The notes under the pieces are model-generated. The model did not search any database. It was not told the origin of the DNA and saw only the letters and a program-made list of their open reading frames with translations. From contig CM054058.1 in assembly GCA_028641055.1 (NCBI GenBank), positions 80,722,392-80,786,391 of the forward strand: a stretch of 64,000 bases of DNA. Reading direction: 5' to 3'. Shown here one piece after another: positions 54,661 through 64,000 of the stretch (its first letter is position 1; each line of letters starts with the position of its first letter). This DNA comes from Alopecurus myosuroides (lineage: Eukaryota; Streptophyta; Magnoliopsida; Poales; Poaceae). A program made the translations under genes and the position numbers.

Positions 54661-57186
54661 TTACATAGTGATGAATCTAACACCCATTGAGTTCTGGTGT
54701 TGATCATGTTTTGTCCTTAAGAGAGTTTTAGTCAACGGATCTGCCACATTCAGATCCGTATGTACTTTGCAAATCTTCACATCCCCATCTGCGACATGTT
54801 CACGGATGGAGTGAAAACGACGCTTGATATGCTTGGAATTCTTGTGAGACCTTGGTTCCTTAGCATTGGCTATGGCACCATTGTTGTCACAATAGATAAC
54901 CATTGGATCCAACGCACTCGGAACCACGCCTAGTTCGGATATGAACTCCTTCATCCAAACTGCTTCCTGTGTTGCCTCCGAGGCAGCAACATATTCCGCT
55001 TCTGTTGATGATCCCGCCACCACGGATTGCTTGGAACTCCTCCAGGTTACAGCTCCTCCATTCATAATAAATACGTACCCGGACTGAGACTTAGAGTCAT
55101 CCGGATCAGTGTCGAAGCTAGCATCGACGTAACATCTTGCGACGAGCTCTTCTTCACCGCCATATACGAGAAACATGTCCTTAGTTCTTCTTAAGTACTT
55201 TAGGATATTCTTGACCGCAGTCCAGTGTTCCAAACCTGGATTGGATTGGTACCTACTAGTCAAACTAATAGCATGTGCCACATCCGGTCTTGTACATAGC
55301 ATAGCATACATGATAGAACCTATGGCTGAAGCATAGGGAGTCTTATTCATCTTTTCTCTATCTTCTGCTGTAGCTGGACATTGAGTCTTACTCAACATCT
55401 TGCCTTGCAACATAGGTAGGAACCCTTTCCTACTATCTTCCATTTTGAACTTCTTCAAAATCTTGTCAAGGTATGTACTTTGCGAAAGTCCAATTAAGCG
55501 TCTTGATCTATCCCTGTAGATTTTGATGCCCAATATATAAGCTGCTTCACCGAGGTCTTTCATCGAAAAACTATTGTTCAAATAACCTTTTACGCTTTCT
55601 AAAAGTTCTATATCATTTCCAATCAACAATATGTCATCCACATATAGTACCAGAAATGCTACAGAGCTCCCACTCACTTTCTTGTAAATACAAGCTTCTC
55701 CGTATGTTTGGACAAATCCAAAACCTTTGATCACCTTATCAAAACGGAGGTTCCAACTCCGGGATGCTTGCTTCAGTCCATAAATGGAACGTTGAAGCTT
55801 ACACACCTTGTCAGCATCCTTAGGATCAACAAAACCTTTGGGTTGCATCATATACAACTCTTCCTCAATGTCACCATTAAGGAACGCCGTTTTGACATCC
55901 ATCTGCCATATTTCATAATCGAAAAATGCAGCAACTGCTAACATAATCCTAACTGACTTATGCATCGCTACTGGTGAGAAAGTCTCATCATAGTCAACTC
56001 CTTGAATTTGTCGGAAACCTTTTGCGACAAGTCGAGCTTTATAGACGGTCACATTACCATCAGCGTCAGTTTTCTTTTTAAAGATCCATTTGTTCTCAAC
56101 GGCCTTGCGGTCATTGGGTAAATCTACCAAAGTCCAAACTTGGTTTTCGTACATGGATCCTATTTCGGATTTCATGGCTTCAAGCCATTTGTTGGAATCT
56201 GGGCTCATCATCGCTTCCTCATATGTCGCAGGGTCATCACCTCCATCTACCATGAAGTTTAATACGGGATCTCCGTATAGTTCAGGAGCTGCACGCTCCC
56301 TAGTTGACCTGCGAGGTGCGGTAGTTTCCTCTATTGGAGTTTCATGATCTTGATCATTAACTCTCTCTTCATCTGACGGGGTCGGCTCCGGAACAACTTC
56401 CGGCGCTGCGCTACTCGCCATTCCAAGAAGAGAAGGTTCAATAACCTCGTCGAGTTCTACCTTCCTACTATTCACACCTTTCGAGAGAAACTCCTTCTCC
56501 AAAAAGGATCCATTCTTGGCAACAAAAATCTTGCCTTCGGATCTGTGATAGAAGGTGTACCCTATTGTTTCTTTAGGGTATCCTATGAAGACGCATTTTT
56601 CCGCTTTGGGTTCGAGTTTATCAGGTTGAAGCTTCTTCATATAAACATCGCATCCCCAAACTTTTAGAAATGACAGCTTAGGTTTGTTTCCAAACCATAA
56701 TTCATACGGTGTCGTTTCAACGGACTTAGATGGTGCCCTATTTAAAGTGAATGCAGCAGTCTCTAGTGCATAACCCCAAAACGATAGTGGCAAATCTGTA
56801 AGAGACATCATAGATCGAACCATATCTAATAAAGTACGATTACGACGTTCGGAAACACCATTACGCTGTGGTGTTCCGGCAGGTGTGAGTTGTGAAACTA
56901 TTCCACATTGTTTCATATGCATGCCAAACTCGTAACTTAGATATTCACCTCCACGATCAGACCGTAGAATTTTAATCTTTCTGTTACGATGATTTTCAAC
57001 TTCACACTGAAATTCTTTGAACTTTTCAAACGTTTCAGATTTGTGTTTCATTAAGTAAATATACCCATATCTACTCAAATCATCTGTGAAAGTGACAAAA
57101 TAACGATATCCACCGCGCGCCGATACACTCATTAGTCCACATACATCAGTATGTATGATTTCCAGTAAGTCTGTCGCCCGTTCCAT
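54661..57186 (-). CDS. Angela-like copia integrase, RT and RNase H
   Basis: An 841-codon uninterrupted frame. Integrase: IIHTDVCGLMSVSARGGYRY, YIYLMKHKSETFEKFKEFQC, LRSDRGGEYLS, GTPQRNGVSERRNRTLLDMV (the D, D and E positions are present). RT: WIFKKKTDADGNVTVYKARL, MDVKTAFLNGDIEEELYM, LYGLKQASRSWNLRFD, and the catalytic YVDD (codons at 55633-55644). RNase H: CYVDASFDTDPDDSKSQSGY, SSTEAEYVAASEA, DNNGAIANAKEPRSHKNSKH. The frame ends 34 bp before the 3' LTR. No stop interrupts the catalytic domains, so only the upstream frameshift separates it from gag. In intact elements it is made as part of one gag-pol protein; the true frame continues upstream past the nominal Met at 57186. Confidence 0.93.
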   Translation of the reverse strand: MERATDLLEIIHTDVCGLMSVSARGGYRYFVTFTDDLSRYGYIYLMKHKSETFEKFKEFQCEVENHRNRKIKILRSDRGGEYLSYEFGMHMKQCGIVSQLTPAGTPQRNGVSERRNRTLLDMVRSMMSLTDLPLSFWGYALETAAFTLNRAPSKSVETTPYELWFGNKPKLSFLKVWGCDVYMKKLQPDKLEPKAEKCVFIGYPKETIGYTFYHRSEGKIFVAKNGSFLEKEFLSKGVNSRKVELDEVIEPSLLGMASSAAPEVVPEPTPSDEERVNDQDHETPIEETTAPRRSTRERAAPELYGDPVLNFMVDGGDDPATYEEAMMSPDSNKWLEAMKSEIGSMYENQVWTLVDLPNDRKAVENKWIFKKKTDADGNVTVYKARLVAKGFRQIQGVDYDETFSPVAMHKSVRIMLAVAAFFDYEIWQMDVKTAFLNGDIEEELYMMQPKGFVDPKDADKVCKLQRSIYGLKQASRSWNLRFDKVIKGFGFVQTYGEACIYKKVSGSSVAFLVLYVDDILLIGNDIELLESVKGYLNNSFSMKDLGEAAYILGIKIYRDRSRRLIGLSQSTYLDKILKKFKMEDSRKGFLPMLQGKMLSKTQCPATAEDREKMNKTPYASAIGSIMYAMLCTRPDVAHAISLTSRYQSNPGLEHWTAVKNILKYLRRTKDMFLVYGGEEELVARCYVDASFDTDPDDSKSQSGYVFIMNGGAVTWRSSKQSVVAGSSTEAEYVAASEATQEAVWMKEFISELGVVPSALDPMVIYCDNNGAIANAKEPRSHKNSKHIKRRFHSIREHVADGDVKICKVHTDLNVADPLTKTLLRTKHDQHQNSMGVRFITM

Positions 57187-58645
57187 AGATCCAGAAAACG
57201 GGGGTTCTAGTCATCTTGCCCATAAGGCATGGTTCACATGTTTCAAATGATTCATAATCAAGTGATTCTAAGAGTCCATCAGAATGGAGCTTCTTCATGC
57301 GTTTAACACCAATATGACCTAAGCGGCAATGCCACATATAAGTAGCAATATCATCATTTAACTTAATTCTTTTGGCATTCACATTGTGAATATGTGTATC
57401 AACATTATCAAGATTCAAAAGAAATAAACCATTCTTCTCAGGTGCATGACCATAAAAGATATTATTCATATAAATAGAACAACCATTGTTCTCGGACTTA
57501 AAGGAATAACCGTCCCGCATTAAGCAAGATCCAGAAACGATATTCATGCTTAATGCGGGCACCAAATAACATTTATTGAGGTTTATAACTAATCCCGATG
57601 GTAGACGTAGAGGTAGCGTCCCGACGGTGATCACGTCAACTCTTGATCCATTGCCGACGCGCATCGTCACCTCATCCTTTGCTAGTGGTCGCTTATTCTG
57701 CAGCTCCTGTTTCGAGTTACATATGTGAGCAACCGAACCAGTATCAAATACCCAGGTGCTACTGCGAGTACTAGTAAGGTACACATCAATAACAAGTATA
57801 TCATATATACCTTTGTTCACTTTGCCGGCCTTCTTATCTGCCAGATACTTGGGGCAATTGCGCTTCCAGTGGCCAGTACCCTTGCAATAGAAACACTCAT
57901 TCTCAGGCTTAGGGCCATGCATGGTTTTCTTCTCAGCAGTAGCAACAGATTTGCCACCCTTCTTGAAGTTTACCCTTGGCTTTCCTTTCTTGCCTTTCTT
58001 GAAACTAGTGGTCTTATTGATCATCAACACTTGATGTTCTTTCTTGATCTCCACTTCAGCAGTTTTAAGCATCGAGAGAATCTCAGGAAGAGACTTCTTC
58101 ATGCTCTGCATATTATAGTTCATCACGAAGTTCTTGTAACTAGGTGGCAGAGATTGGAGAACACGATGTATCCCTAGCTCATTGGGAATCGATATTCCCA
58201 AGGCTATGAGCTTATCAGCGTACGCAGACATTTTGAGTACGTGCTCACTAACGGAGCTGTTCTCTTCCATCATGCAGCTAAAGAACTTTTCTGAAGCGTC
58301 ATAACTCTCAACTGCGGCATGGGTATCGAAAATCATTTTCAATTCTCCCATTGTGGCATAAGCAGTGCTGTTCTCGAAACGTTTTCGCAGCTCTGGCTCT
58401 AATCCATAGAGGATGCCGCAATGAACTATACTGTGGTCTTCTTGTTGAGTCAGATAAACATTTTTATCTTCATCAGAAGCATCAGCAGCGGGCTGGTCAC
58501 CTAGAGGTGCATCAAGCACATAGAGCTTCTTGCAAGCGGTGAGGAGAATCCTCAGGTTAAGTGCCCAATTGGTAAAGTTGCTTCCATTGTTCGCTAATTT
58601 CTCTTTCTCCATGAACATATTGAAATTGAAGGTAGGTGGTGTCAT
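57187..58645 (-). CDS. Angela-like copia gag and protease
   Basis: It starts MTPPTFNFNMFMEKEKLANN at 58645. Gag/UBN2: NFTNWALNLRILLTACKKLY, MIFDTHAAVESYDASEKFFS. A Lys-rich basic stretch precedes an intact zinc knuckle CFYCKGTGHWKRNC (about residues 252-265). The protease motif is FDTGSVAHIC. Gag-pre-integrase is MWHCRLGHIGVKRMKKLHSD, then CEPCLMGKMTRTP. Just after this the frame is shifted by one base near 57195 and ends at 57146 in out-of-frame residues. Apart from this single indel the polyprotein appears intact, agreeing with the very similar LTRs. Confidence 0.92.
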
Positions 58646-59805
58646 GATCTACAACATATTTGCAAAGACTATTTAGACTATGTTTATGATAAATTAAGTT
58701 CAAGTTAATTCTAAAATTATCCTATGAACTCCCACTCAAAAACAACATCCCTCTTAGTTGTCTTTAGTGATTACACGAACCAAATTCACTACACCGAAAC
58801 CGATCATCACGTGAGACGGTGCAGTTGCAAAGGCGAACATCAACATGTTCATCATATCATTCATATGAATCATGCTTTACCTTTCGGTTACGTGTTCTGA
58901 GGCCATGTCTGTACATGCTAGGCTCGCCAAGTAGAACCGTTGTATTGCATGTGTTTCAAGGCCATGTATGTACATGCTAGGCTTGAAAACACCCGTTGTA
59001 TGCGAACGTTGAGTCTATCACACCCGATCATCACGTGGTGTCTCGAAACGACGAACTTTCTTAACGGTGCATACTTAAGGAAGAACACATTATTATCTTG
59101 ATATTAAGTGAGAGGGATCATCTTATAATGCTACCGTCGCGATCTAAGCAAAATAAGATGCATAAAAGGATAAACATCACATGCATGGATAATGTGATAT
59201 GATATGGTCCTTCTTGCACTTGATCTCCATCTTGTGCATCATGGTATGATCTCCATCATTCCACCGGCGTGGCACCAAGGTCCGTGGCACCTCCATCTTG
59301 ATTGTCCATTACAACATATCACATGGATATGACATACAGCACGCAGGCCATAAAATAAGACAACCATATGGCTCCAGCCGGTATGTCAATAATTTACAAA
59401 AGATATCATCTCATACATAACGTTTGTAACATTGACCATATCACATCACATGCCCTGCAAAAACAAGTTAGACGCCTCTAATTTATTTTTGCATGTTTTT
59501 TACGTGGCTTTGGGCTTACGAGGATAGAACCGTTCATACCTACGTACAAGAACCACAACGTTGATAAAACATATTTTTAACAACCCTTTGTAGATTAGAT
59601 CTTAACTATAGTAGGAGAAACGGACACCCCCTTAGTCACATGTGAGACAATTCTCGCGTACATAGTACACGTAAACTTAGTCGGGGGCAGCTTCATCCTA
59701 CTATGCCACTAAGATCATAAAATACTCAAAGAGACAAAAACATGATCATCAACGCCCACATACTCCTATGTGTTCTACCCGTACAATTCATCTACGCATA
59801 GATCC
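58646..59805 (-). other. Leader region of the Angela-like copia
   Basis: About 1.16 kb of non-coding sequence between PBS and gag, likely the 5' leader with packaging signals. A short segment (GGCCATGT(C/A)TGTACATGCTAGGCT) is repeated near 58900 and 58960. Confidence 0.6.
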
Positions 59806-59819
59806 GGCTCTGATACCAC
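59806..59819 (-). other. Primer-binding site of the Angela-like copia
   Basis: On the minus strand GTGGTATCAGAGCC directly follows the 5' LTR; tRNA-iMet type. Confidence 0.9.
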
Positions 59820-61470
59820 TGAAGGGGAACGTAGCATAGAAAACAAAAATTTTCCTACGAGCGATAAACCCAAATGGCCAAGATCTAATCTATGAGATGA
59901 AAGGCAACGGGGAGAAAGAGAGTCTTGAGATAACATACCCTCGAAGACTCTAAGTGTTACGAGAAAAGATCTCGTTGTTGGCGTAGTCGTTCTCACGCCG
60001 ATCCCGAGCGAGAAGAAGAGCACCGCAATCCGGCGGTGCCTCCGTAATCGGTCACACGTTCGGCTCGATGAAGACTTCCGTTCCCTCGTTCCAGCGGGTT
60101 GCGGAAGTAGAGGATCCCTCCGGAATTCCAGCAGCACGACGGCGTGGTGGTGGTGAAGAATCCCACGGTCAGGGCTTCGCCAAGCCGGAGACCATGGAAT
60201 GGAGCAGCGGATGGAAGGGAAAATGTATGAGCAAGTGTGTATGGAAGAGAGAGCCCTCACCCTCCTTTTATAGGGGAGGGGGAGGCAGCCCAAGGGGGGG
60301 TGCGGCCAGCCATGGGTGCCCCCACCCCTTCCTCTCTTCATGTGAGTGGAAGCTCCACTCAAACCCACTCAAAACTCCCTTAATTTCCCACTTGGAAAAT
60401 CCAAAGGTTTTTCTTTAATAAATAAAACATTTTTATTTCTTTATTTATATTTGTTAATTCCATTAACAAACATTTGCATGCAGCACCTCGAACCATTTGT
60501 TAATTCTATTAACAACCGTTCGACGAAAAACCCCTTGAACTATTTCAGTTTCCCCCGAAACAATTCCGGAGCTGCCCAAAATATTCTTCGGCATTCTGTA
60601 TCCTCTCTAAACGCTTCATCGAACCTTAAGTGTGTCTCCCTACGGTTCGTGAATATTATAGACATGATCGAGACTCCTCTCCGATCAATAATCAACAACG
60701 GGGTCTGGAAAACCGTGATGACTCCTATATATTCAACGATGACTCTCGTGATCGTGTGAACCTTTCAACGTCGTAACGATTTCCCTTTGTCTCGCGATAT
60801 ATTACTTGTCCGAGATCCGATCATCAATATCCACTATACCTTGTTCGATCTCGTTATCCGACAAGTACTCTTTTCTCGTTCCCGTGATATAACATCCTAG
60901 TGATCAAATCACTTGCTTGCAAGCGGTGTCGATGTGATATCACCGAGAGGGCCCTGAGTATATCTATCCGTCATATTGGATGGACAAATCCCATTCTTGA
61001 TCCATGAGCTTCAACTAACACTTTCCGAATATCCAATGCCACCTTTATAGTCACCCTTTTACGGTGTGACATTTGATGTCATCAAAGTATTCTTTCGGTA
61101 TTAGTGATTAACATGATCTCATGGTCTAAGGAATAATGTTACTCCGAATGTAAGACATAACAACAAAACTAAATGACTTGATCGTATTGTTATACTTAGT
61201 TAGGGTTTAAGTTCATCATGTCATTCTCCTAATGACATGACCCCGTTATCAACAACATCCAATGTTCATGATCAGGAAACCTTGATCATCTGTTTAATCA
61301 ACGGGCTAGTTAAAAGAGAGGCTTCACTAGGAACGTTGGTTTGTTTATTAATCACACATGTATCAACGTTTCCGGTTAATACAATTCTAGCATGAGAAAT
61401 AAACATCTATCATAAACAAGGAATAACATAATAAACACTTTATTATTGCCTCTCAGGCATATTCCCTTCA
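59820..61470 (-). repeat. 5' LTR of the Angela-like copia
   Basis: 1651 bp, the near-identical partner of 52979-54627. Confidence 0.92.
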
Positions 61471-62098
61471 TCCAGGGCCTCTTTGTCTCTCCTAGCTCAG
61501 CATCTATCTTTCTCTTTCTTTTGCGATTCGGCTTGTCAGGGTGGTCTTCTGTATCCCAAATATCTACAAGATAGTATGATCCATTTTTCATAGCTTTGCT
61601 GATGACGAATGGTCCTTCCCATACTAGGGACAATTTGTGCTTTCTTTGCTGCACCAATCTTAGCACTAGGTCACCTTCTTTAAAAGAACGATGCCTGATT
61701 TTCCGACTATGGTAACGTCGTAAACCTTGCTGGTAAATGGCGGATCTTTGAAGCACAAGCTCTCGTTCCTCTTCTAAGAGATCGACGGCATCATGTTGTG
61801 CTTTTTCGGCAGCCGAGTCGTCGAGATCCTGCACTCTTGGGCTATCATGGATCATGTCCGTTGGAAGAATTGCTTCTGCACCGTAAACTAGGAAAAACGG
61901 GGTTTGCCCAGTTGACCTGTTTGGTGTTGTTCGAATACTCCAAAGCACGGACGGTAGCTCTTCTACCCATGCCCCAGCTGCTCTATGAAGAGGAGATTCG
62001 AGTCTTGGGCGTATTCCTTGTAAGATTGAGCTATTCATTCTTTCAACCTGCCCGTTGGATTGCGGGTGTGCCACAGATGCGAGATCTAAGCGAATTTC
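61471..62098 (-). pseudogene. Gypsy integrase C-terminal end
   Basis: On the minus strand: [51 protein letters not shown], then a GPF-like chromatin-proximal segment (DLVLRLVQQRKHKLSLVWEG, GPFVISKAMKNGSYYLVD). The last codons and stop lie beyond the nested copia, at 52978-52926. The N-terminal and most of the catalytic core are missing; the cut is at about 62100. It is typical of Tat-lineage Ty3-gypsy. Confidence 0.9.
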
Positions 62099-62103
62099 TA
62101 TTT

Positions 62104-63486
62104 GGTGATGGTTCCGTGGATAAACATAAGGCTCGTTTGGTCGCTCGCGGTTTCACTCAGCAGCCCGGTCTTGACTATGGAGACACTTTCGGTCCGGTTG
62201 TCAAGCCATCGACTATTCGCTTGGTACTCTCTCTTGATGTGTCTCGTGGCTGGGTTCTTCGCCAAGTTGATGTGAGTAATGCCTTTCTCCATGGATACCT
62301 GTCTGAGGACGTTTACATGCAGCAACCGCCTGGATTCGAGGATGCCCGATATCCCTCTCATGTTTGTAAATTGCAGCGTACTCTCTATGGACTTAAGCAG
62401 TCCCCGCGTGCGTGGTACGTATGGCTGAGTAATCTTATTCATCAGTTGGGGTTTACCTCTTCCAAGGCCGATACGTCTCTTTTCATATTCGCACAAGGAG
62501 ATGTTCACATATTCATGTTGGTCTATGTTGATGATATCGTTATTGCTGGGTCCAGTACCACTGTCGTCGAGCATCTTGTGCAGTCTCTTTCAGCGGCATT
62601 TCCTGTTAAAGATCTTGGTGTTCTGGACTATTTCCTTGGTTTGGAGGCGTCTTACAATTCTAGGGGGATGCAACTGACTCAACGCAGGTATGCTCTCGAC
62701 CTACTGCATCGAGTCAGCATGGAGAATTGCAATCCTACCTATACTCCACTGTCACCTACTGAGCACCTCGCGCGTGACTCTGGATCACCTCTAGGTACCG
62801 AGGACTCCTTCCAGTATCGTAGTATTGTTGGTGGTTTGCAGTATTTGACTCCCACTCGCCCAGATATCTCGTTTGCCGTCAATAAGGTGTGTCAGTTTTT
62901 GTCTCAGCCAACCGAGTCTCATTGGGAAACTGTGAAACGTATCCTGCGTTATGTGAAGGGTACCTTACACACCGGACTGAGTATTCGCAAGTCTTCATCT
63001 ACCGGCATCAGTATTTTCACAGATGCAGATTGGGCAGGTTGCGTGGATGATCGTCGCTCCACTGGAGGTTTCGCTGTCTTCGTTGGACCAAACCTTGTGT
63101 CATGGAGTGCTAAGAAGCAACCGACTGTCTCTAGATCCAGTACATAGGCAGAGTATAAAGCATTGGCGAATGGAGCTGCTGAGGCCATATGGGTAGAATC
63201 ACTACTCAAGGAGCTCGGTGTACCGCAGCAGCGTGTCCCTATTTTATGGTGTGACAACCTAGGGGCTACTTACCTCTCGGCGAATCCGGTGTTTCATGCT
63301 CGTACCAAGCACATTAAGATCGATTTCCATTTTGTGCGTGAGTGAGTCGCTGCAGGTGCTCTTGAGGTGAGGTTTATCTCTTCGGGTGATCAATTGGCTT
63401 ATGTGTTTACCAAACCAGCCACACGACAGATGCTAGACCGTTTCAGAACCAATCTAAATCTTGTATGTACTAGTTTAGATTGAGAT
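62104..63486 (+). pseudogene. Outer copia RT (rest) and RNase H
   Basis: It resumes at [20 protein letters not shown], then [36 protein letters not shown] and the catalytic YVDD (62524-62535), and [12 protein letters not shown]. RNase [29 protein letters not shown]-like. A TAG at 63145-63147 lies in the SST(E)AEYK motif, exactly at its conserved Glu codon. A TGA at 63343-63345 replaces the codon after HFVRE. It ends NLVCTSLD just before the 3' LTR. The catalytic region upstream is otherwise open. Confidence 0.9.
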
Positions 63487-63490
63487 GGGC

Positions 63491-63629
63491 TGTTAGAAAC
63501 CGGTATATACACGTGGTGCGCGTTATACCACCCGTGTACGTATGTATCTGTAATTGTGTTTCACCTATATAATGAGATGAAAGGTGTAGGCCTGAGACAC
63601 ACCGAAAACCCTAAACACGTTTCCTAAGT
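63491..63629 (+). repeat. 3' LTR of the outer copia
   Basis: 139 bp, four substitutions from the 5' LTR by eye, ending CCTAAGT. The TSD CTTGC follows at 63630-63634. Confidence 0.92.
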
Positions 63630-63634
63630 CTTGC

Positions 63635-63992
63635 CGCCGACCCCAACGAGCGACAATACCTGATGCGCTCCCGCCATGGCAGGGCTCCCGCCCATGCGCG
63701 CCCGATGCCCTCAACCATAGACGCCGTCGGGCCAGTGCCGTCGAGCCCCCTTATTCTGCCTCGCGCCGCCGTGGTGCCATGGGCACGTTGCCTCCGCGCA
63801 TGGTCGGCGTTGAGGACAGCGATGCGCCGCCTCTGCCATTGTTGGTCTCCTCTGGCCCCACAGACTCACCTCACATGGTGCACGCCGGAGCTGCGACTGC
63901 GGACCGCACGGTCGACGGTGCTCCCATGGGAGAGTGGTGGTGCTCCCATGGAAGCATGGTGGTGCTCCCAAGGTCCGGGTTTCGTGTTTTGA
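63635..63992 (+). pseudogene. Second part of the host ORF split by the copia element
   Basis: Taken with 43302-43378 and one copy of the TSD, this gives an uninterrupted frame of 144 codons ending at TGA 63990-63992. It is rich in Arg, Pro, Ala, Ser and Trp (RAPAHARPMPSTIDAVGPVP, then MEAWWCSQGPGFVF at the end). No domain is recognisable. In such GC-rich sequence long frames can arise by chance, so it may equally be leader sequence. Confidence 0.4.
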
Positions 63993-64000
63993 GAGATTTC

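Larger units (their letters stand above)
52979..61470 (-). mobile_element. Angela/BARE-like copia retrotransposon, nearly intact, very young
   Basis: LTRs are 52979-54627 and 59820-61470, with inverted ends TGAAGGG/CCCTTCA. A tRNA-iMet primer-binding site abuts the right LTR; a polypurine tract (CCCACTTGCACTAGGGG on plus) lies beside the left. The flanks TCTAG (52974-52978) and TCCAG (61471-61475) are probably a TSD with one transition. By eye the LTRs differ at about nine places. The coding region has one evident lesion, a one-base frameshift between the gag-PR and INT-RT-RH frames. It splits the last codons of the gypsy pol gene. Confidence 0.93.

Noticed and set aside
61798..62103. Reading the plus-strand frame from 61798 as one 449-codon gene into the copia RT
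   Set aside because: Its first 100 codons are the reverse strand of gypsy integrase; the real copia coding starts at about 62104.

Overview
This 64 kb window looks like repeat-dense intergenic DNA of a nuclear grass genome. The evidence is the set of element families: CACTA, Mutator and Helitron DNA elements, a Stowaway MITE, an Angela/BARE-like copia, Tat-like and Athila-like gypsy elements and a SIRE-like copia. A near-intact plastid DNA insert points to a plant nucleus. The style suggests a pooid grass (wheat, barley, oat, ryegrass or Brachypodium relatives), but the species cannot be fixed from sequence alone. I found no intact, convincing host gene; almost all coding-like sequence is transposon-derived and most of it is broken.

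Layout. (1) 1-19.2 kb: two diverged tandem copies (A, B) of an unidentified 1.2-1.6 kb host unit, with a third (C) at about 33.4-34.1 kb. Copy A is split by a 7.35 kb CACTA element (915-8268, TSD CCA) carrying a decayed TNP2 transposase, a decayed ORF1-like gene and a captured FAR1-like fragment. Further right a foldback Mutator-type element (8921-17898, 9-bp TSD) is itself split, inside its left arm, by a 7.8 kb MULE (8937-16759, 9-bp TSD) with a GRF zinc-finger gene, a coiled-coil gene and a broken MURA-type transposase. Copy B carries a Stowaway MITE. (2) 19.5-32.1 kb: a chain of truncated retroelements: a possible retroposed tail, an F-box-like fragment, a copia 3' end fused in frame to the antisense ORF of a Tat-like gypsy fragment, an Athila-like 5' half, a SIRE-like 3' half, and a probable solo gypsy LTR. 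(3) 32.1-37.7 kb: low-copy-looking DNA with tandem duplications. (4) 37.7-43.1 kb: a Helitron (37719-43110) carrying Ulp1/C48-protease-like fragments, abutting the 5' end of a second Helitron of the same family. (5) 43.4-63.6 kb: a copia element with 139-bp LTRs and TSD CTTGC. A 5'-truncated Tat-like gypsy (46681-about 62103) sits in its reverse transcriptase. That gypsy contains a plastid psaA-psaB segment, and its pol 3' end is hit by a very young Angela-like copia (52979-61470).

Order of events. Nesting and LTR divergence agree. The outer copia LTRs differ at about 4 of 139 positions by eye; the innermost Angela-like LTRs differ at about nine places in 1.65 kb. Several insertions have an internal control: duplicated host units supply the empty site of the Stowaway MITE and of the foldback element. 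Removing the outer copia and one TSD joins two short host segments into one open frame of 144 codons.
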